Source: Eubacterium sp.
Lineage (GTDB): Bacteria; Bacillota; Clostridia; Oscillospirales; Acutalibacteraceae
Direction: 5' to 3'
DNA: 64,000 nt
Assembly (NCBI GenBank): GCA_017446095.1
Contig: JAFSRN010000018.1
Coordinates: forward strand, 25,080 to 89,079
Shown here: one piece after another, positions 8,202-17,600 of the stretch
How the letters are laid out: every line of letters starts with the position of its first letter
How positions within the stretch are numbered: position 1 is the stretch's first letter
The notes under the pieces: generated by a model
What the model saw: the letters and a program-made list of their open reading frames with translations, nothing else
The model's database searches: none
Told to the model about the DNA's origin: nothing
Translations under genes and position numbers: made by a program

Positions 8202-9395
8202 TTAATATTTATATTCACCGTGTGGCTTGGAATTAAACTTGTCAATAACCACAAAGTACCTCTCGTACGCCATTTTGACCGCGTCCTCCCACGATATGTA
8301 AATATCGTTCTGCGCGCAAAGTCCGACTCTGCCGAGCAGGTCTTTATTGTCGATAATCTGCTGGATTTTCGTATAAATGCTGTGCGCGTTTTCGTCGCAC
8401 AAAAAGCCCGTTTCGCCGTCAACAATACCTTCCGCGGCGCAGGAACCCTCTACAAGCAGCGCCGATGTACCCGAAGCAGCCGCCTCACGCACAACAAGCC
8501 CGTTTGTGTCAAACAGCGAGGGGAACACAAGCAGGTCGGCAGCGCTGTAATAAACCTGTAGCTCGTGCCTGTCGAGTATCTGCTCGGTAAAAATAACCTC
8601 ATTTGTAAGCCCGATTTTTCGGGTGTATTTTTTTATCGCGTTTTCGTCGGGACCCATGCCCACCATAAGCAGGCGGAAGTCCTTGCCCGCGTTTTTGAGC
8701 ATACGGCACGCGTCAAGAATAAGCCTGATGTTTTTGTACCAGTTCAGTCTGCCCACAAACAGCAGAATCGGCACGTCCTCGGGAATACCGTGCTTGCGGC
8801 GGATGGACGCGCGCTCATTGTCGCTTATGCTGATAATCGGCAAGTCGCAGCCGTTTGGCATCACAATAAAATCGCCGTCGTAGCCCATATTGTGCAGCGA
8901 TTCGCGCGTGCCGCGGCTCGTAACCCATACCTCGTCGGCAGACTTAATGTTATTAAGCGCCATGCCGTAGGCGCGCCTTTTTATCGCGTAGGACGGCACC
9001 CTCGTTTCTATATCATATTCAAACTTGGTGTGATACGTCAGCACAACGGGGAAGCGCTTGATTCTGTTAACACGCCTGAAATAATAGCTCGTAGCAATCG
9101 GGCAGTGCGAGTGCAGAATGTCAAAATTCATATCCACTATATCGGTGGAAAAAACCTTTTTGAAAGGCCAGCCCACGGGGTAGCCCTCGCCGAAGGTGAA
9201 CAGGCTCTTGTAGCGGTAAACGGGATAGGGGAATTTGTAGTCCTGCGCGTTCGGATTATCGGGCGTGACTATAACCGCCTCGCCGTATTTTTCGCTTATT
9301 ATATCTGCGTAGCATTTAATGGTTGTGCTCACGCCGTCAATCGTGGGATACCACGCGTCGTTGCCGAGTGCCACCTTGAGTTTTTTGTTTTCCAT
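8202..9395 (-). CDS. Glycosyltransferase family 4 (lipid glycosyltransferase-like)
   Basis: 397 residues, GT-B fold. The N-terminal domain has NDAWYPTIDGVSTTIKCYAD and HSHCPIATSYYFRR. The C-terminal nucleotide-sugar domain has FVGRLNWYKNIRLILDA and LFVFPSLFDTNGLVVREAAASG. The family E-x7-E element appears as D-x7-E here, a conservative change. The layout resembles diacylglycerol glucosyltransferases that make membrane glycolipids on the cytoplasmic face, but the acceptor is not provable from sequence. It is divergent from hprK with a 143-bp gap and has a Shine-Dalgarno GGAG before ATG. Confidence 0.85.
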   Translation of the reverse strand: MENKKLKVALGNDAWYPTIDGVSTTIKCYADIISEKYGEAVIVTPDNPNAQDYKFPYPVYRYKSLFTFGEGYPVGWPFKKVFSTDIVDMNFDILHSHCPIATSYYFRRVNRIKRFPVVLTYHTKFEYDIETRVPSYAIKRRAYGMALNNIKSADEVWVTSRGTRESLHNMGYDGDFIVMPNGCDLPIISISDNERASIRRKHGIPEDVPILLFVGRLNWYKNIRLILDACRMLKNAGKDFRLLMVGMGPDENAIKKYTRKIGLTNEVIFTEQILDRHELQVYYSAADLLVFPSLFDTNGLVVREAAASGTSALLVEGSCAAEGIVDGETGFLCDENAHSIYTKIQQIIDNKDLLGRVGLCAQNDIYISWEDAVKMAYERYFVVIDKFNSKPHGEYKY

Positions 9396-9471
9396 AGGCT
9401 TATCTCCTTGAGGGCATTATAGCACAATATGCGCGCGAAGTAAAATAAATTAATTATTAATTTTTTTACCC

Positions 9472-9500
9472 TTGATAATGCAGAAAATATATTATATAAT
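9472..9500 (+). promoter_or_regulatory. hprK promoter
   Basis: TTGATA 9472-9477, a 17-bp spacer, and TATAAT 9495-9500, 39 bp before the start codon. The leader has GGGGG before ATG 9539. Confidence 0.75.
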
Positions 9501-9538
9501 AGACAATGTATTATTCTGGAATCTATTGGGGGTAAGTT

Positions 9539-10504
9539 ATGGCAGACCAATATTCCGTATCGCTTGAGAAGATTATTAACAACCACTCGCTTGAAACGGT
9601 GTATCTTCCCAAGCCTGCAAAGGACATAGATATAATTACAAACGAGGTTAACCGCCCCGGCATTGTGCTGACGGGTTACACCGATTATTTTGACAGCCTG
9701 CGCATTCAGATTTTAGGCTGGACAGAGCTCGGCTTTTTGCAGAGTATGCTGCCCGATGAACGCCGCCGCGCGCTGTCGTACTGGCTGGGGCTTCACCCTG
9801 CCGCAGCGGTTGTAACCAGAGGGCTGGAAATCCCGGACTACTTTGTTGAAGCGTGCCGCGAGTATGAAGTGCCGCTGCTTCGCACGGGGGAGGAAACGTC
9901 GCCGTTCCTTGCAGCGCTGATTGCGTTCCTCAACAGGGAGCTCGCACCGCGTATCACGCGCCACGGCGTGCTTGTTGAGGTTTACGGCGAAGGCGTGCTG
10001 ATTGTCGGCGAAAGCGGCGCAGGTAAAAGCGAAACCGCTATTGAGCTTATCAAGCGCGGCCACCGACTTATCGCGGATGACGCGGTTGAAATCCGCAAGG
10101 TGTCCGACAAGGTGCTTGAAGGCTCGTCGCCCACGAATATCCGCCACTTCATTGAGCTGCGCGGTATCGGCATTATCAACGCGCGCCGCGTGTTCGGTAT
10201 GGGTGCCGTTAAACCGCAGGAAAAAATCGATATGATTATTCAGCTTGAGGAATGGGATTCCACAAAGGCGTACGACAGGCTCGGTCTTGATAACGAGTAC
10301 GCAAAGCTGCTCGACGTAAAAGTGCCTGTTATCACCGTACCGATTACGCCCGGACGTAACCTTGCCGTTATTGTGGAAACGGCGGCTATGAACAACCGCC
10401 AGAAGAAGATGGGCTACAACGGCGCAAAAGAGCTTATGCACTCGCTCGGTATGGATGACATCGAGCCAAGCGATAAGGAACTTGAGCTTTGGAACAACTG
10501 TTAA
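9539..10504 (+). CDS. hprK: HPr kinase/phosphorylase
   Basis: 321 residues. It phosphorylates or dephosphorylates Ser46 of HPr and so sets carbon catabolite control through CcpA. The N-terminal regulatory domain covers about 1-130. RHGVLVEVYG holds the catalytic histidine near residue 142, the P-loop is GESGAGKS (157-164), and the HPrK signature is in HFIELRGIGIINARRVFGMGAV. The length matches the family. It heads a run of carbon, wall and division genes (glucokinase, murB, rapZ, whiA). The stop codon is followed immediately by a 7-mer array repeat. Confidence 0.96.
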   Translation: MADQYSVSLEKIINNHSLETVYLPKPAKDIDIITNEVNRPGIVLTGYTDYFDSLRIQILGWTELGFLQSMLPDERRRALSYWLGLHPAAAVVTRGLEIPDYFVEACREYEVPLLRTGEETSPFLAALIAFLNRELAPRITRHGVLVEVYGEGVLIVGESGAGKSETAIELIKRGHRLIADDAVEIRKVSDKVLEGSSPTNIRHFIELRGIGIINARRVFGMGAVKPQEKIDMIIQLEEWDSTKAYDRLGLDNEYAKLLDVKVPVITVPITPGRNLAVIVETAAMNNRQKKMGYNGAKELMHSLGMDDIEPSDKELELWNNC

Positions 10505-10505
10505 T

Positions 10506-10690
10506 AATTGAGAATTGAGAGTTTAGAATTGAGAATTAATGGCGGACGCTGTCCGCACCTGATTATAATAGGCGAGGGAGATTCCCCTACTAGGGGAAAT
10601 GTCACCATAGGTGACAAAAGGGTCTGGCGCCCGCTCCAAGGGAAGCACTCCCGAAATTCTCCATTTTCCATTCTCCATTCTCCATTGAAT
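10506..10690. repeat. Heptad-armed intergenic element, long form (copy 2)
   Basis: Left arm at 10506-10533: AATTGAG, AATTGAG, AGTTTAG, AATTGAG. Right arm at 10656-10690: ATTCTCC, ATTTTCC, ATTCTCC, ATTCTCC, ATTGAAT. The core hairpin is GCGGAC-GCT-GTCCGC followed by CACCTGATTATAAT. The cassette has stems TTCCCCT/AGGGGAA (10582-10598) and TGTCACC-ATA-GGTGACA (10600-10616). It fills the hprK-glucokinase gap and is the clearest full-length copy. Confidence 0.85.
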
Positions 10691-10708
10691 AAAAAGGGAG
10701 ATAAATTT

Positions 10709-11656
10709 ATGTACACTATCGGAATTGATTTAGGCGGAACAAACATCGTTGCCGCAGTAGTTGACGAAAAGTATAACATCATCGCAAAAGCTAAAACACC
10801 CACCGCTATGCCACGCAGCGCGGAGGAGATTTTTGACGACATCGCAATGGTATCAAAGCAGGCAATGGGCGACGCAGGCGTAACGATTGACGACATCGCT
10901 TCAATCGGTATGGGCACGCCCGGCACGGTTAACACAGAGGGCGTAATCGAGTTTGCAAACAATCTCGGCTTTGACCATGTTCCGGCTGCACAGATGCTTA
11001 AAGACAGACTTGGCGACAAGCCTGTATATATTGAAAACGACGCTAACTGCGCCGCTCTCGGCGAGGCGTATGCAGGCTGCGGTAACGGCTCAAAGAACTT
11101 TATCGCTGTTACACTCGGCACAGGCGTTGGCTCGGGTGTAATCGTAGACGGCAAAATCGTATCCGGCGTTAACAACGCAGGCGGCGAGTGCGGTCATATG
11201 GTTATCGTAGTTGACGGCGAGCCCTGCACCTGTGGACGTAAGGGCTGCTGGGAGGCTTATGCTTCCGCAACTGCGCTTATCAACCAGACAAAGCGTGCAA
11301 TGGAAGAATATCCCGATTCAATTATGCATCAGCTTGCCGAGGAAGAGGGCAAGGTTTCGGGCAGAACTGCGTTTGACGCAATGCGCCACGGCGATATCGC
11401 AGGTATCAAGGTTGTTGATAACTACCTTAAGTACGTTGCTTGCGGACTTATCAATCTTGTAAATGCGCTGCAGCCGGAGATTATCTGCGTTGGCGGCGGC
11501 ATCTGCAATGAGGGTGAAACTCTGCTTCGTCCGCTTCGCAGGTACATAGAGTCAGAGCGTTACAGCGTTTACTCAAAGATTCAGACCAAGGTTATGAAAG
11601 CCGAGCTCGGCAACGACGCAGGTATTATCGGCGCGGCAATCCTCGGCAGCGTATAA
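10709..11656 (+). CDS. ROK-family glucokinase
   Basis: 315 residues. ATP-binding start GIDLGGTNIVAAVVD, sugar-binding ENDANCAALGEA, GTGVGSG, and the ROK zinc motif CTCGRKGCWEAYAS. It phosphorylates glucose or a related hexose at the entry to glycolysis. ATG 10709 after GGGAG is chosen; the upstream frame back to 10508 only translates the repeat element. It sits between hprK and murB, with pfkA further downstream, and is separated from both neighbours by heptad-armed repeats. Confidence 0.92.
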   Translation: MYTIGIDLGGTNIVAAVVDEKYNIIAKAKTPTAMPRSAEEIFDDIAMVSKQAMGDAGVTIDDIASIGMGTPGTVNTEGVIEFANNLGFDHVPAAQMLKDRLGDKPVYIENDANCAALGEAYAGCGNGSKNFIAVTLGTGVGSGVIVDGKIVSGVNNAGGECGHMVIVVDGEPCTCGRKGCWEAYASATALINQTKRAMEEYPDSIMHQLAEEEGKVSGRTAFDAMRHGDIAGIKVVDNYLKYVACGLINLVNALQPEIICVGGGICNEGETLLRPLRRYIESERYSVYSKIQTKVMKAELGNDAGIIGAAILGSV

Positions 11657-11659
11657 TAT

Positions 11660-11768
11660 AATTGAGAATTGAGAGGCGAGAATTGAGAATTAGAGGTGGA
11701 CGCTGTCCACACCTGATTATAATGGGCAAGGGTAGAAGCCTCCCGAAATTCTCCATTTTCCATTCAAA
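11660..11768. repeat. Heptad-armed intergenic element, short form (copy 3)
   Basis: Left arm 11660-11687: AATTGAG, AATTGAG, AGGCGAG, AATTGAG. Right arm 11748-11768: ATTCTCC, ATTTTCC, ATTCAAA. The core is GTGGAC-GCT-GTCCAC followed by ACCTGATTATAATGGG. It matches copy 2 except that the hairpin cassette is missing and the outer pair of the core stem is changed on both sides. Confidence 0.85.
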
Positions 11769-11782
11769 AAACGGGTGAAATT

Positions 11783-12682
11783 TTGACTGAATTAATTAGA
11801 ATTTTAGACGAAAATCAAATTGCATACACGGAAAATGAGCCGATGTCAAGCCACACTTCCTTTAAAATAGGGGGTGCGGCTCGTCTTGTTGCTCAACCAA
11901 AATCGGCGGACGAAATCGCGCTGATTGTCAAGGCGTGCCGCGAACTCGGCGTGCGCTATATGGCGGTGGGTAACGGCTCAAATCTACTTGTTGACGACGG
12001 CGGAATTGACGCGTGCGTTATCCTGCTTGGCAAAGAGTTTGCAGACGTGCGCCTGATTGACGACACAACGATTTATGCCGAAGCAGGCGCGCAGCTCAAA
12101 AGAGTCTGCCTGCTTGCGCTTGAAAATTCGCTTACAGGTCTTGAGTTTGCCTATGGCATACCGGGTTCCTGCGGCGGCGCGGCGTTTATGAACGCAGGCG
12201 CATACGGCGGCGAGATGAAGGACGTTCTTTACAAATGCGACCACATTACCGCAGACGGCGAAAAGGGTGCGCTTGAGGGCGGCGACCTCGCACTCGGCTA
12301 CCGCCACTCCGCATACTACGACAACGGCTGCATTATCACAGGCTTGTACCTCAAACTTGAAAAGGGCGACAAGACGGAAATCAAGGCTAAAATGGACGAC
12401 CTGCTTGGCAGGCGCAAGGACAAACAACCGCTTGAATATCCGTCCGCAGGTTCAACGTTCAAGCGCCCCGAGGGTTATTTTGCAGGCGCGCTTATTGAAG
12501 AATGCGGGCTCAAGGGTGCGTCCGTAGGCGGCGCGCAGGTAAGCACAAAGCACGCGGGCTTTGTAATCAACACAGGCGGCGCAACCTGCAAGGACGTGCT
12601 TGACTTGTGCAAAAAGGTGTCCGACACCGTTTATGAAAATAAGGGCGTTAAGCTCGAAATGGAAATCAGGGTTACCAAGTAA
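11783..12682 (+). CDS. murB: UDP-N-acetylenolpyruvoylglucosamine reductase
   Basis: 299 residues. FAD enzyme of the second step to UDP-MurNAc, in the cytoplasm. Visible motifs are SSHTSFKIGG, GNGSNLLV, GIPGSCGGAAFMNAGAYGG, the catalytic serine region PSAGSTFKRP, and GLKGASVGGAQVSTKHAGFVIN. It lacks the extra loop of type I enzymes, so it is type II. The start is TTG 11783 with GGGTG upstream; the next ATG would remove the conserved N terminus only up to MSSHTS. murB-rapZ-whiA is a common Firmicutes order. Confidence 0.94.
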   Translation: MTELIRILDENQIAYTENEPMSSHTSFKIGGAARLVAQPKSADEIALIVKACRELGVRYMAVGNGSNLLVDDGGIDACVILLGKEFADVRLIDDTTIYAEAGAQLKRVCLLALENSLTGLEFAYGIPGSCGGAAFMNAGAYGGEMKDVLYKCDHITADGEKGALEGGDLALGYRHSAYYDNGCIITGLYLKLEKGDKTEIKAKMDDLLGRRKDKQPLEYPSAGSTFKRPEGYFAGALIEECGLKGASVGGAQVSTKHAGFVINTGGATCKDVLDLCKKVSDTVYENKGVKLEMEIRVTK

Positions 12683-12832
12683 TGAATTGCGCCGTCAGCG
12701 CATGATTTGACGCAACGCGTCATGAATTGCCTTTCAGGCATGATTTGCCTACGGCATTAAAGCAATTCAAATCATGGAGCGAAGCGAGAAATCATGGCTC
12801 TGCCAAATCATAATGCGAAGCATCAATTCATT
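12681..12832. repeat. Chain of mini-hairpins joined by ATGAATTG/ATGATTTG
   Basis: Ends AATGAATTG (12681-12689) and CAATTCATT (12824-12832) are inverted. Inside, short stems such as GACGC-AAC-GCGTC, TGCC-TTTCA-GGCA, TGCC-TAC-GGCA, GGC-TCT-GCC and ATGC-GAA-GCAT are separated by ATGAATTG or ATGATTTG on the left half and by CAATTC or CAAATCAT on the right half. It fills the whole murB-rapZ gap; the first base of the repeat is inside the murB stop codon. Confidence 0.75.
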
Positions 12833-12864
12833 TATTATAATAATTAAGCAAAAGCGAGAAGACT

Positions 12865-13728
12865 ATGAAAGAGATTGTTTTACTCACAGGCGTATCGGGC
12901 GCCGGCAAATCAACAGCTATGAGCTTTATGGAGGATGCAGGTTATTACTGCATTGATAATATGCCTGCAGGGCTTATTTCCACCTTCATCAGTCTTATTG
13001 AAAGTTCCGACGATTACAATAAAATCGCTATTGTTGCCGACGTGCGCTCAAAGGGCGTATTTACTGCGTACACCGACGCGGTTGAAAACTTGAGGGACAG
13101 CGGCGACTATGCGGTTAAGATTATCTTTCTTGACATCAAAACACCCGAAGCGCTTAAGCGTTACAAACTCACACGCCGCAAGCACCCGTTTTCTGACAAA
13201 TTTTCCGGCAGGATTGAGGAAGCGCTTGAGTATGAAAAGCAGGTGCTTAGTCCAATCCGCCAGAGCGCCGATTTTGTAATCGATACGTCCGACCTCAGCA
13301 ACACGCAGCTGCGCAAAAGACTTACGGAAATTCTTGTGGGCGACGATAAGGACATTATGAACATCAACGTTATGTCCTTTGGCTTCAAGCACGGTATGCC
13401 TACCGACGCGGACTTTGTGCTCGACGTGCGCTGCCTGCCAAACCCCTATTGGGTAGAAGCACTGCGCTCAAAAACAGGACTTGACGAAGAGGTTTATAAC
13501 TACGTTTTCAGCTTCGATGAGGCTAACGAACTGCTTGACAAGCTTAAGGATATGCTTGACTTTTTAAATCCGCTTTACATAAAAGAGGGCAAAAGCCAGC
13601 TAGTTATTGCTATCGGCTGCACGGGCGGCAACCACCGCAGCGTTGCATTTGCCGAAGCGCTTTATAAGTACTTTAAACGCCGTTGGGATAACGTTGCAGT
13701 TAACCACCGCGATATAGAAAGAAGATAG
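12865..13728 (+). CDS. rapZ: RNase adapter/nucleotide-binding protein RapZ (YvcJ)
   Basis: 287 residues. P-loop GVSGAGKS at 9-16, and a C-terminal domain with the conserved GCTGGNHRSVAFAE signature. In E. coli the family adapts RNase E to small RNAs that control GlmS; in Bacillus YvcJ is a nucleotide-binding protein affecting competence. The exact role here is inferred only at family level. whiA follows after 12 bases. The usual middle gene yvcK is absent from between rapZ and whiA. Confidence 0.94.
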   Translation: MKEIVLLTGVSGAGKSTAMSFMEDAGYYCIDNMPAGLISTFISLIESSDDYNKIAIVADVRSKGVFTAYTDAVENLRDSGDYAVKIIFLDIKTPEALKRYKLTRRKHPFSDKFSGRIEEALEYEKQVLSPIRQSADFVIDTSDLSNTQLRKRLTEILVGDDKDIMNINVMSFGFKHGMPTDADFVLDVRCLPNPYWVEALRSKTGLDEEVYNYVFSFDEANELLDKLKDMLDFLNPLYIKEGKSQLVIAIGCTGGNHRSVAFAEALYKYFKRRWDNVAVNHRDIERR

Positions 13729-13740
13729 AAAACAATCACC

Positions 13741-14634
13741 ATGACTTTTTCATCTCAGGTAAAAAACGAACTCGTTAAAACTGAATACGAAAAACGATGT
13801 TGTAAAAAGAGCCTTCTGTACGGAATGGCTCTGTTTTCTAAATGCTTTTCCGCAAAGCGGATGACCTTCCAGAGCGAAAACGAAAACATTATTATCCTTT
13901 ACAAAAAGCTTCTTAAAGAACTGTGCAATATTGATTGCAGCGTAATAGTTTCGCCCTCGGGCAGAAGCTTTACCGTCGATATTAAGGACAGGGCTGTTGC
14001 GGCAAGGCTGTTCAACTTTTTTGCGCATTCCGAGCACGAAACAAGCCTTAAAATCAACCTGTCAAACTTCGACTGCCAGCAGTGCCAGAACGCTTTTCTG
14101 GCAGGCGTTTTCCTCAGCTGCGGCACAGTGTCCAGCCCTAAAAAGGACTATCACCTTGAATTTTCCGTAGCGTTTTTAAACCTCACAAAAAGCCTTATGA
14201 CGCTGTTTGCGGAAAGCGACCTTTCGCCAAAGCTCGTGCAGCGCAAGGGCTACCACATTATCTATTTTAAGGACAGCGAATCCATTGAGGACTGCCTTTA
14301 CATTATGGGTGCGTCGTCCGCGATGTTCGATATGATGAACATCAAAATTGTTAAGGAAATCCGCAACGCCGCAAACCGCAAGGCGAACTGCGAAACTGCT
14401 AATATTGAAAAAACGGTAAAAGCAGCCTCGCCGCAGATTGCCGCGATTATGAAAATACAGGACAAAAAGGGGCTTGACTACCTTTCCCCAAGCCTGCGCG
14501 AAATGGCGGAAATCCGCCTTGAAAATCCCGATTTATCACTCTCGGAACTCGCCGGGCAGTTCAACCCGCCAATCTCCCGCAGCGGCGCCAATCACCGACT
14601 TCAACGAATTATAAAAATAGCAGAAGAATTATAA
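13741..14634 (+). CDS. whiA: WhiA-type DNA-binding regulator
   Basis: 297 residues. N-terminal part related to LAGLIDADG homing endonucleases (CQNAFLAGVFLSCGTVSSPKKDYHLEF) but without the catalytic acid pattern, and a C-terminal helix-turn-helix (DLSLSELAGQFNPPISRSGANHRLQRI). WhiA controls division and sporulation genes in actinobacteria and affects division in Bacillus. The start ATG 13741 lacks a strong Shine-Dalgarno, consistent with coupling to rapZ 12 bases upstream. Confidence 0.94.
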   Translation: MTFSSQVKNELVKTEYEKRCCKKSLLYGMALFSKCFSAKRMTFQSENENIIILYKKLLKELCNIDCSVIVSPSGRSFTVDIKDRAVAARLFNFFAHSEHETSLKINLSNFDCQQCQNAFLAGVFLSCGTVSSPKKDYHLEFSVAFLNLTKSLMTLFAESDLSPKLVQRKGYHIIYFKDSESIEDCLYIMGASSAMFDMMNIKIVKEIRNAANRKANCETANIEKTVKAASPQIAAIMKIQDKKGLDYLSPSLREMAEIRLENPDLSLSELAGQFNPPISRSGANHRLQRIIKIAEEL

Positions 14635-14664
14635 CCTTGAGCCTTGAGTCTTGAGCCTGTTTCG
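14635..14664. repeat. Solo heptad array before dnaE (copy 4)
   Basis: CCTTGAG, CCTTGAG and TCTTGAG run in a 7-base register from 14635 and lead into CCTGTTTCGACTAAAAGGAG, whose last part is the dnaE ribosome-binding site. There is no core hairpin. TTTCGAC next to the Shine-Dalgarno is shared with copies before the IMP cyclohydrolase gene and the flavin reductase gene. Confidence 0.7.
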
Positions 14665-14681
14665 ACTAAAAGGAGAAACCT

Positions 14682-17600
14682 ATGTTCACCCACCTACACC
14701 TACACACGCAGTTCAGCCTGCTTGACGGTGCCTGCCGTCTTGACAGGCTTATTAGCCGTGCAAAGGATTTGGGTATGACATCGCTTGCAATCACCGACCA
14801 CGGCAATATGTACGGCGCGGTGGACTTTTACCGCGCGTGCAAAAAGGCTGGCATCAAGCCGATTATCGGCTGCGAGGTTTACGTTGCGCCGCGCACGCGT
14901 TTTGATAAGGACAAGATGCTCGACAAAGAGTACAACCACCTTATCCTGCTTGTTAAGAATGAAACCGGTTATAGAAATCTGATAAAAATGGTGTCCCTCG
15001 CGTTTACCGAGGGCTTTTACTTCAAGCCGCGAATCGACCGCGATTTGCTTGAAAAACACAGCGAAGGGCTTGTTTGCCTGTCCGCCTGCCTTGCCGGCGA
15101 AATTCCGCAGAACCTGCTGCGCAAGGATTACGACGGCGCAAAGCGTGCCGCGCTTTGGTATCAGGATGTTTTCGGCGAAGGCAACTACTACCTTGAAATT
15201 CAGGATCACGGCTTGCAGGAACAGAAGGTTGTGCTTGACGGCATACGCCGCCTGCACAGCGAAACGGGTATTCCGCTTGTCGCCACCAACGACGTGCATT
15301 ATGTTATGCAGCAGGACAGCGACATTCAGCAGGTGCTTATCTGCATTGCCACCAACAAAACGCTTGGCGAGGATACGGGGCTTGAATTCCACAGCAATGA
15401 GTTTTACCTTAAAAGCGAGGACGAAATGCGCTCGCTTTTCCCCGATATGCCCGACGCGATCGACAACACGGCGAAGATTGCCGATATATGCAACTTCGAT
15501 TTTGAGTTCGGCAACACAAAGCTTCCGTACTTTGAAACGCCGGACAATATGGACCACTTTGAATACTTCAAAAAGCTCTGCTACAAGGGGCTTTACAAGC
15601 GCTACGGCAACGATGTTCCCGACGAGTTCAAAAAACGCCTTGAATACGAGCTTGAAACCGTAAACAAGATGGGCTACACGGACTATTACCTGATAGTCCA
15701 GGACTTTGTGCGCTTTGCAAAAAGCAAGGATATTCCCGTAGGTCCCGGCAGGGGCTCGGGCGCAGGCTCGCTTGCGGCGTACTGCATCGGTATCACCGAC
15801 CTTGACCCGATGAAATACGATTTGATTTTTGAGCGTTTTCTCAATCCCGAGCGTGTTTCAATGCCCGACTTTGATATTGACTTCTGCTACGAAAGGCGGC
15901 AGGAGGTTATTGACTATGTAACCGAAAAATACGGCGCAGACCACGTTGCGCAGATTGTCACCTTCGGCACGCTGCAGACGCGCGCCGCAATCCGCGATGT
16001 CGGCAGGGCGATGGGCATGCCGTATTCCGCAGTAGACGCAGTTGCAAAGCTTGTGCCAAACAGCTTCCACATCACGATTGACGAGGCTGTCAACAAAAGC
16101 CCCGAGCTGCGCCGCGCTATGCAGGAAAACGAGGAAGTTGACAGGCTTATTCAGACTGCGCGACAGGTTGAAGGTGTGCCGCGTAATACCTCCACGCACG
16201 CGGCAGGCGTGGTTATCACGCACGACCCTGTGTCAAGCTACGTGCCGCTTGCGACCAACGACGGGCTTGTGGTTACGCAGTATATTATGACCACGCTTGA
16301 GGAACTGGGACTTCTCAAAATGGACTTCCTCGGGCTGCGCACGCTCACCGTAATTGACGACGCGGCAAAGGCTGCAGGCATTGATATAAACGACATCCCG
16401 ATTGACGACGAAAAGGTGTACAAGCTCTTTGCCAAAGGGCAGACGGAGGGCATTTTCCAGTTTGAATCAAGCGGCATGAAGCAGATGCTGATGAACCTCA
16501 AACCCAAGGCGCTTGAGGATTTAATCGCTGCGACCTCGCTGTACCGCCCCGGCCCTGCAAGCCAGATTGACACCTTTGTGGCAAATTCCAAAAATCAGAG
16601 TAATATAAAATATGAAACACCGCTGCTTGAGCCTATCCTCAAAAACACCTACGGCTGTATGGTTTATCAGGAACAGGTTATGCAGATATTCCGCTCGCTC
16701 GCCGGCTATTCGTTCGGCAGGGCGGACGTTGTGCGCCGCGCGATGAGCAAGAAAAAGCACGACGTTATGGAGCAGGAACGCGCCACGTTTATTGACGGCT
16801 GCGCGAAGAATAATATTGACTTCAACACGGCAAACGGTATTTTTGACAAGATGACCGACTTTGCTTCGTATGCGTTCAACAAGTCGCACGCTGCATGCTA
16901 CGCGCTTGTGGCGTACCGCTGCGCGTATCTCAAAACGTATTATCCTGCTGAGTTTATGGCTGCGCTGCTGACTTCGGTGCTTGATTCGTCAAACAAGGTT
17001 GCGCGCTATATTGCGGAGTGCAAACGCCTCGGTCTGCGCCTTGCACCGCCCAACGTAAATGCCTCGATGAAAGGGTTTACAGCAAACGGCAAGGTGATTA
17101 ACTACGGGCTGCTTGGCATCAAAAACCTCGGCAACGATTTTATTGAGGAGATTATCGCTGAGCGCAAAAACGGTGATTTTGAGAGTCTTTTCGACTTCTG
17201 CGACCGTATGCAGAGCGGACGTTTTAACCGCCGAGCGGTGGAATCGCTTATCCGCTGCGGTGCGCTTGATAACCTCGGCGCGAACAGGCGGCAGATGCTG
17301 CAGGGCTTGCCCGTCCTCGTAACTAACCTTGAGGAACAGCGCCGCAAAACCATGTACGGTCAGGTCGGTTTCTTCGATTTAAGCGAGGATTTTGGCGTGG
17401 AATTCACACTTCCCGAAGTGCAGGAATTCCCCAAAAACGAGCTTTTGCAGATGGAAAAGGAAATGACGGGGCTCTATCTGTCAGGTCATCCGATGGATAA
17501 GTACGAGGATTACATCCGGTCAGCAGGCTGCAAGCGCACCTTTGAGGTGCTGGAAGCAGCAAATGCAACCTCTGCACTCAAATCGGGCGACACGGTGACG

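Noticed and set aside
10508-10708. N-terminal extension of glucokinase to 10508
   Set aside because: The extra 67 codons only translate a heptad-armed repeat; the start at 10709 has a Shine-Dalgarno and gives the conserved N terminus.
14700-15557. Minus-strand frame of 285 codons within dnaE
   Set aside because: Antisense of the PHP and early polymerase region; the composition mirrors the coding strand.
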